Source of the DNA: Sphingopyxis sp. Root154
GTDB taxonomy: Bacteria; Pseudomonadota; Alphaproteobacteria; Sphingomonadales; Sphingomonadaceae
Assembly (NCBI RefSeq): GCF_001427105.1
Contig: NZ_LMGI01000002.1
Span: 2,022,450-2,086,449, forward strand
Reading direction: 5' to 3'
Length of the DNA stretch: 64,000 nt
Shown: piece after piece, positions 59,240 through 64,000 of the stretch
Layout of the letters: every line of letters starts with the position of its first letter
Numbering within the stretch: position 1 is the stretch's first letter
The notes under the pieces: generated by a model
The model's database searches: none
Told to the model about the DNA's origin: nothing
Seen by the model: only the letters and a program-made list of their open reading frames with translations
Position numbers and translations under genes: made by a program

Positions 59240-60738
59240 AGCGTAACGCCCGATTTCCAGATCGCAATATCGCGCTCTTCATTGGCCTCGGCTCGCGTCA
59301 CGGCGCCCGATGCGGTGGCGGCGATCAGGTCGAGCAGGGCGTCCGCTGCGCTGTCGAATCCGGCATCGAGCACCGTCCCTGCGTCGAAGTCGATCCAGCC
59401 CGCCTTGCGTTCGGCCAGCGCGCTGTTCGATGCGATCTTCAGCGTCGGCGCCGGAAAGCCGAGCGGGGTACCGCGGCCGGTGGTGAACAGGATGATCGTC
59501 GCCCCGGCCGCAGTCAGCGCGGTCGACGACACCGCGTCATTGCCCGGCGCCTCGAGCAGGGTCAGCCCAGGCAGCGTTGCTTCGCCGCCGTAACGCCGGA
59601 CATCGACGACGGGCACCTTGCCGCCCTTCTGCACCGCGCCGAGCGATTTTTCCTCGAGCGTGGTGATCCCGCCCGCAATATTGCCGGGCGATGGGTTCTC
59701 GCTCATCGGTTCGCCGTTACGGATGAAATAGTCCTTGAAATCCCGCACGAGCGCGACCGTCTCGTCGAAAACTGTGCGCGATACCGCGCGGTCCATCAGC
59801 ACCTGTTCGGCGCCGAAAATTTCGGGGATCTCGGTCAGCACCACCTTCCCGCCCGCCGCCGCGACGGTATCCGCCATGCGCCCGACGAGCGGGTTGGCGG
59901 TCAGCCCCGACAGCCCGTCGGAGCCGCCGCACTTTACCCCAAGCACCAGCTGCGACAGCGGCACGTCGCTGCGCAGGGTGTCGGCACAGCCCGCGACCAA
60001 TTCGTCGACCAGCGCAAGGCACGCCGCCTCGTCATCCTCGACCGCCTGCGCCGACAGCGTGCGAATGTGCGCGCAGCGGTCGGCCGGGATCCGGTCGAGC
60101 AGCGCGCCGAGCTGATTGCTCTCGCACCCCAGCCCGACGATCAGCACCCCGCCGGCATTGGGATGCTGCGCAAGCGCCGCGAGCAAGGCCCGCGTATGGC
60201 CAAGATCGTCGCCAAGCTGCGAACAACCAAACGGATGCTTGAACGCGTGAACCCCGTCGACGGACCCCGCATGGCGCGCGCCCGCGATCCTCGCGACGCG
60301 CGCGGCGAGATTGCCGACGCAGCCGACGGTCGGAAGGATCCAGATCTCGTTGCGCGTGCCGACGCGCCCGTCGGGGCGGACATAGCCGCGAAAAGTCGGC
60401 GCCGGGTTGGCGTCTGTTGTCGCGTCGCTCGCGCCCGACACATAATGATAGTCGCCATCACTGCTCAGCGCGGTCGCCAGATTATGGCTGTGGACATGGT
60501 CGCCCGGCGCGATGTCGGCGGTCGCGATTCCGATCGGGAAGCCATATTTGATCGCCGCTTCGCCGCGCGCGATCGGCGCGAGCGCAATCTTGTGCCCGCG
60601 CCCCACGGCGACGGCCGCCCGAAGATCGCCGTCGGCGAACATGGGGTCGCCAGCCGCGATGTCGGCGATCGCGGTCGCGACATTGTCCGCGTCATGGACG
60701 CGGATCGCACGGATTATGCTGTCGCCGGTCATCACCAT
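59236..60738 (-). CDS. uxaA: Altronate dehydratase UxaA
   Basis: UxaA dehydrates altronate to 2-keto-3-deoxygluconate in the galacturonate branch. The 500-aa product has the N-terminal SAF domain (GHKIALAPIARGEAAIKYGFPIGIATADIAPGDHVHSHNL) and the C-terminal dehydratase region (RVGTRNEIWILPTVGCVGN; HPFGCSQLGDD; GLGCESNQL; GVKCGGSDGLSGLTANPLVG), with the cysteines expected of the family. No strong ribosome site is seen, so the start could be 60738 or 60732. A GntR-type box and an ACCGGT operator lie in the 94-nt gap before the divergent hydratase gene. Confidence 0.94.
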   Translation of the reverse strand: MVMTGDSIIRAIRVHDADNVATAIADIAAGDPMFADGDLRAAVAVGRGHKIALAPIARGEAAIKYGFPIGIATADIAPGDHVHSHNLATALSSDGDYHYVSGASDATTDANPAPTFRGYVRPDGRVGTRNEIWILPTVGCVGNLAARVARIAGARHAGSVDGVHAFKHPFGCSQLGDDLGHTRALLAALAQHPNAGGVLIVGLGCESNQLGALLDRIPADRCAHIRTLSAQAVEDDEAACLALVDELVAGCADTLRSDVPLSQLVLGVKCGGSDGLSGLTANPLVGRMADTVAAAGGKVVLTEIPEIFGAEQVLMDRAVSRTVFDETVALVRDFKDYFIRNGEPMSENPSPGNIAGGITTLEEKSLGAVQKGGKVPVVDVRRYGGEATLPGLTLLEAPGNDAVSSTALTAAGATIILFTTGRGTPLGFPAPTLKIASNSALAERKAGWIDFDAGTVLDAGFDSAADALLDLIAATASGAVTRAEANEERDIAIWKSGVTL

Positions 60739-60763
60739 TCAGTACCCGGCACGGCGGAGCAAT

Positions 60764-60774
60764 TTGTCATACAT
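60764..60774. promoter_or_regulatory. GntR/FCD-type operator box 3 (TTGTCATACAT)
   Basis: TTGTCATACAT matches boxes 1 and 2 at 10 of 11 bases. It lies 26 nt upstream of the uxaA start and 20 nt from a LacI-type operator. Confidence 0.55.
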
Positions 60775-60792
60775 CTGATATTCGCTTGCCTT

Positions 60793-60807
60793 TGACACCG
60801 GTGTCTC
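60793..60807. promoter_or_regulatory. LacI-type operator 5 (uxaA / hydratase)
   Basis: TGACACCGGTGTCTC, containing the perfect 12-bp palindrome GACACCGGTGTC (60794-60805), the most symmetric of the five sites. It lies between the divergent uxaA and hydratase genes. Confidence 0.78.
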
Positions 60808-60832
60808 TTACACCGCTTCGCGGAAGAGGGAA

Positions 60833-61624
60833 ATGAGAAAGATGCTGGCGACAAGCGATCAACAGAATTTGGCGCGTGCCCTAATCGACGCCCGCGTGGG
60901 AAAGACACCGCTTACCGTTTATCCCGGCGCGATGCCGCAGACGATGGCTGAGGCCTATGCGATCCAGGACAGCGCGATCGCGCTCGACGGCCGCCGCATC
61001 GGCGGATGGAAAGTCGGGCGAATCGCCGCTGAGCTCGTCGCCCGCTACGGCGTCAACCGTCTGACCGGTCCGATCTTCGCCGACGAAATCTTCGATGGTG
61101 CCGCTCAGCCGGTGATGCCCGTCTATGCCGACGGCTTCGCCGCCGCCGAAGCTGAAGTGCTGCTCTGCTTTGGCGAGGTCGGCGGTCGCGCCTATGACAT
61201 CGACAGCGTGCGCGAGTGCATTGCCGACGTCCGCACGGGCATCGAGATCGCGAGCTCGCCTTTTCCCGAGATCAATCGTCACGGCCCGGCGGTCACCGCG
61301 TCGGACTATGGCAATAACAAGGGGCTGATCCTCGGCCCGTCGATCGCGGACTGGCAGGGCGCCGACCTGATCCGAATGCCGGTCGAAATGGCGATCGACG
61401 GCGAAACGGTCGGCACTGCGACGATGGAGGCCATGCTCGACGGCCCCTTCGGCTCGGCGCTGTTCCTCATCGAGATCCTGCGCGCGCGCGGCATAGCTAT
61501 TCCACCCGGGACCTGGGTGTCCGCGGGCGCGATCACCGGTATTCATGAAATCAGGCCCGGCCAGCGCGCCGAAGCACTGTTCGACGGAAAAATCCGCGTC
61601 GGCTGCTCGATCAAAAGCTATTAA
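60833..61624 (+). CDS. MhpD-like 2-keto-4-pentenoate hydratase family protein
   Basis: A 263-aa protein of the fumarylacetoacetase-fold hydratase/decarboxylase group. It has GGWKVGRIAAELVARYGV, the metal-site region GFAAAEAEVLLCFGEV, RTGIEIASSPFPEI and DYGNNKGLILGP. Family members hydrate or decarboxylate 2-keto acids in aromatic breakdown, yet here it is first in an operon with exuT and uxaC under a perfect LacI-type operator. A role on a 2-keto-3-deoxy sugar acid is plausible but unproven. AGAGGG precedes the first ATG closely; 60842 is an alternative start. Confidence 0.85.
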   Translation: MRKMLATSDQQNLARALIDARVGKTPLTVYPGAMPQTMAEAYAIQDSAIALDGRRIGGWKVGRIAAELVARYGVNRLTGPIFADEIFDGAAQPVMPVYADGFAAAEAEVLLCFGEVGGRAYDIDSVRECIADVRTGIEIASSPFPEINRHGPAVTASDYGNNKGLILGPSIADWQGADLIRMPVEMAIDGETVGTATMEAMLDGPFGSALFLIEILRARGIAIPPGTWVSAGAITGIHEIRPGQRAEALFDGKIRVGCSIKSY

Positions 61625-61646
61625 AGCAACATAACGGGAGAGGTTT

Positions 61647-62954
61647 ATGGCACAGGCATTCGCGGACGGAGGTACGGCGGCGCCGGTGCCAAGGTCCGGC
61701 CGCTACCGCTGGCTGATTGTCGCGGTGCTGTTCGCCGCGACCACGGTCAATTATATCGATCGCACGATGCTCGGCCTGCTCGCGCCGACGCTCGGCACCG
61801 AGCTCGGGTGGAGCGAGAATGACTATGGTAACATCGTCACAGCCTTCCAGGCCGCCTACGCGCTCGGCTTCCTGCTCATGGGCTGGCTGATCGACCGCTT
61901 CGGTCCCAAGATCGGATACAGCATCGCCATTTCGATCTGGACGATCGGCCATATCGCCCATGGTTTCGCAGGGTCGATCGCCTCCTTCATGGCGGCGCGC
62001 GTCATCCTCGGCGTCGGCGAGGCGGGGCATTTCCCTGCGGTCGTTCGCGCGTCGAGCGAATGGTTTCCGCAAAAGGAGCGCTCCTACGCGATCGGCTGGG
62101 TCAACAGCGCGACGACGATCGGCGTGATCCTGACCGCGCCGACGGTTGCGCTGTTCATGCGCGTGCTCGGTTTCGACTGGCGCGAAACCTTCATCTACAC
62201 CGGCGCTTTCGGCGTCCTTCTCCTGATCCTCTGGCTCTGGCTCTACAGCAATCCGCGCGAAAGCGGGAAGGTCAGCGAGGCCGAACTCGCGTGGATCGAA
62301 CATGACCCGCCCGAACAGGTCGAACGCATCGGCTGGGGCCGGATCGTCACCAAGCGCGAGGCCTGGGCGTTCGCGGTCGCCAAATTCCTCATCGATCCCG
62401 TCTGGTTCCTGATGCTCTTCTGGCTGCCCAAATATTTCAGCTCGACCTATGACGTCGATCTCAAGGTCGTGCTGCTGCCGATGATCATCATGTATCTGCT
62501 CTCCGACGTCGGCAGCATCTTTGGCGGCTGGACCTCGTCGAAACTGATCCAGCAGGGTCACAGCGTCAATTTCGCACGCAAGGTGACGATGGCGATCGCC
62601 GGTTGTTTCGTCCTGCCGTTGCTGTTCGTCACCGGGCTCGACAATATGTGGCTCGCGGTCGTGTTGATCGGTCTGGCGCTCGCGGGGCACCAGGCCTTTT
62701 CGTCGACGCTCCTGTCGATCCCGCCCGACATGTTCCCCAAACGCGCGGTCGGGTCGGTGATCGGGCTCGGCGGCTTTATGGGCGGCGTCGGCGGGATGAT
62801 CATGGCCAAGTCGACCGGGCTCGTGCTCGACGCGACGGGGGGCAATTACACCCTCATCTTTGCCGCCTGCACGACGGTCTATTTCCTTGCCGTGCTGGCG
62901 ATCCACCTTTTGAGCCCGCGTCTCGCGCCGGTTAGCGTAGAAAGCAAAACCTGA
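61647..62954 (+). CDS. exuT: Hexuronate MFS transporter ExuT
   Basis: A 435-aa major facilitator permease of the anion:cation symporter group, inner membrane, importing galacturonate/glucuronate. It has twelve hydrophobic helices. The first-loop region is typical (TTVNYIDRTMLGLLAPTLGTELGWSENDYGNIVTAFQAAYALGFLLMGWLIDRFG), followed by GVGEAGHFPAVVRASSEWFP. GGGAGAGG lies 7 nt upstream. Between the hydratase and uxaC, a uronate substrate is very likely. Confidence 0.92.
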   Translation: MAQAFADGGTAAPVPRSGRYRWLIVAVLFAATTVNYIDRTMLGLLAPTLGTELGWSENDYGNIVTAFQAAYALGFLLMGWLIDRFGPKIGYSIAISIWTIGHIAHGFAGSIASFMAARVILGVGEAGHFPAVVRASSEWFPQKERSYAIGWVNSATTIGVILTAPTVALFMRVLGFDWRETFIYTGAFGVLLLILWLWLYSNPRESGKVSEAELAWIEHDPPEQVERIGWGRIVTKREAWAFAVAKFLIDPVWFLMLFWLPKYFSSTYDVDLKVVLLPMIIMYLLSDVGSIFGGWTSSKLIQQGHSVNFARKVTMAIAGCFVLPLLFVTGLDNMWLAVVLIGLALAGHQAFSSTLLSIPPDMFPKRAVGSVIGLGGFMGGVGGMIMAKSTGLVLDATGGNYTLIFAACTTVYFLAVLAIHLLSPRLAPVSVESKT

Positions 62955-63387
62955 TCCGATGCCGCGCCCGCTGGCCCTCTCCCCCGACCGCCTCTTTCCG
63001 TCCGATCCGGCGCAGCGCGAGATCGCGCGCCGGCTCTATAAAGAGGTGGCGGGCCTGCCGATCGTCAGCCCGCACGGGCACACCGATCCGGCGTGGTTCG
63101 CGGGCAACGCATCGTTCGGCAATGCTGCCGAATTCCTGTTGCATCCCGACCATTATGCGTTCCGGATGCTCTATTCGCAGGGCATTTCGCTCGATGCGCT
63201 GGGGATCCGCAACCGCGACGCCAACCCGCGCGAGAGCTGGCGGCTCTTCGCGCAAAACTATCATCTGTTTCGCGGCACGCCGACACGGATGTGGATGGAC
63301 TGGGTGTTCGCCGAGGCATTCGGCTTCGAGGTGCAATTTTCGGGCGAGACGTCCGACCTCTATTACGATCTGATAACCGAGAAGCTC

Positions 63388-63505
63388 GCGACCGATGCCT
63401 TCCGCCCGCGCGCGCTGTATGATCGGTACGGGATCGAGGTGATCGCAACGACCGAAAGCCCGCTCGATACGCTCGAGCATCATGCCGTGATCCGCGACGC
63501 TAATG
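63388..63505. repeat. 118-bp direct repeat inside uxaC, copy 1
   Basis: Identical base for base to 63558-63675; offset 170 bp. The flanking bases differ, which sets the ends. Confidence 0.97.
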
Positions 63506-63557
63506 GCCGCCCGACAGGCTGTCGGCGCGCCGCGCGAGATGGGTTTCGTCTAACCCG

Positions 63558-63675
63558 GCGACCGATGCCTTCCGCCCGCGCGCGCTGTATGATCGGTACG
63601 GGATCGAGGTGATCGCAACGACCGAAAGCCCGCTCGATACGCTCGAGCATCATGCCGTGATCCGCGACGCTAATG
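63558..63675. repeat. 118-bp direct repeat inside uxaC, copy 2
   Basis: Second identical copy. The 52 nt between the copies (63506-63557) do not resemble uxaC and include a short open end that reads APREMGFV followed by a stop. Confidence 0.97.
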
Positions 63676-64000
63676 CGAGCGGCGAGTGGGCGGGACGGGT
63701 GGTCACCGCCTATCGCCCTGATCCCGTGATCGATCCCGAGTATGAGGGCTTTCGCGATAACCTCAAACGCTTCTCCGACCTCTCGGGCGAGGATGCCTTC
63801 AGCTATGCGGGCTATCTCGCCGCGCACCGCAATCGCCGTGCCTTCTTCGCGGAGATGGGCGCAACCTCGACCGATCATGGCCATCCGACGGCGGCGACCG
63901 CCGACCTGTCTGACGCCGAGGCTGAAGCCTTGTTCGCGCGCGTTACCGGGGACAGCGTGACTGCCGCCGATGCCGAACTGTTCCGCGGGCATATGCTGAC

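Larger units (their letters stand above)
62959..64000 (+). pseudogene. uxaC: Uronate isomerase UxaC, disrupted by duplication (3' end outside window)
   Basis: UxaC isomerises galacturonate to tagaturonate. The N-terminal 143 codons are intact (LPIVSPHGHTDPAWFAGNASFGN with the metal-binding HxH; MWMDWVFAEAFGFEVQFSGE). Then a 118-bp segment (63388-63505) is repeated at 63558-63675 with 52 unrelated bases between, adding 170 bp. The frame shifts and stops at 63612. Reading from the second copy restores the protein (IATTESPLDTLEHHAVIRDAN, then AEMGATSTDHGHPTAATADL). Removing 170 bp would give one continuous gene to the window edge. It could be a true mutation or an assembly error. Confidence 0.9.

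Noticed and set aside
63506..63557. Insertion sequence or mobile element inside uxaC
   Set aside because: The 52-bp insert has no transposase, no terminal inverted repeats, and the flanking 118-bp repeats are far longer than a target-site duplication; they are part of uxaC itself.

Overview
The window is 64 kb of GC-rich DNA with tightly packed, often overlapping genes. It looks like chromosomal sequence of a motile sphingomonad (Sphingopyxis/Sphingomonas type). The evidence is the gene content and order, a GTTC-N7-GTTC LexA box, paired TonB-dependent receptors, REP-like intergenic hairpins and the recognisable proteins. No rRNA, tRNA, CRISPR array, insertion sequence or phage was seen.

Region 1 (1-30,000) is an almost complete polar-type flagellum locus. 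From the left: flhA (cut by the window edge) with a lytic transglycosylase, a FlgN-like protein with FlgM, and flgA, all on the minus strand. Then flgBCDEFGHIJKL, motA, motB and an NtrC-family activator on the plus strand. Then fliS, fliD, flhB and fliR-Q-P-O-N-M-L-K-J-I-H-G-F-E on the minus strand, and flagellin fliC on the plus strand. Four near-perfect sigma-54 sites (TGGCACG-N4-TTGCW type) precede the structural operons: lytic transglycosylase/flhA, flgA, flgB and fliE. Four FliA-type sites (TTAA/TCAA-N15-GCCGTTAM type) precede flgM, motA, fliD and fliC. This gives a readable two-tier cascade with the activator gene in its midst. The parts are compact: FlgD is about 100 aa, FlgJ lacks its muramidase domain, FlgE is 275 aa, flagellin is 272 aa, and FlgH has no lipobox cysteine.

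Region 2 (30,040-35,600) is the SOS mutasome imuA-imuB-dnaE2 on the minus strand, with a LexA box against the imuA start. Region 3 (35,726-41,523) is a tripartite RND efflux pump on the minus strand: membrane-fusion protein, HAE1 permease and NodT-type outer-membrane factor.

Region 4 (41,524-64,000) is a pectin/uronate utilization locus. It has two TonB-dependent receptors, a secreted beta-helix protein of unknown activity, a PL1 pectate lyase in an operon with a cupin and an alpha/beta hydrolase, a carboxylesterase and a GH43-type hydrolase. The catabolic genes are kduI, kduD, kdgK, uxaA, an MhpD-like hydratase gene, exuT and uxaC, with one LacI-family regulator. Unsaturated pectin products would pass through KduI, KduD and KdgK. 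Saturated galacturonate would enter by ExuT and pass through UxaC and UxaA. Five copies of a TGACACCGGTTACC-like operator lie in the four key promoter regions, and a second motif (TTGTCATACAA) occurs at two of them. As given, uxaC is broken by a 118-bp direct duplication separated by a 52-bp insert.
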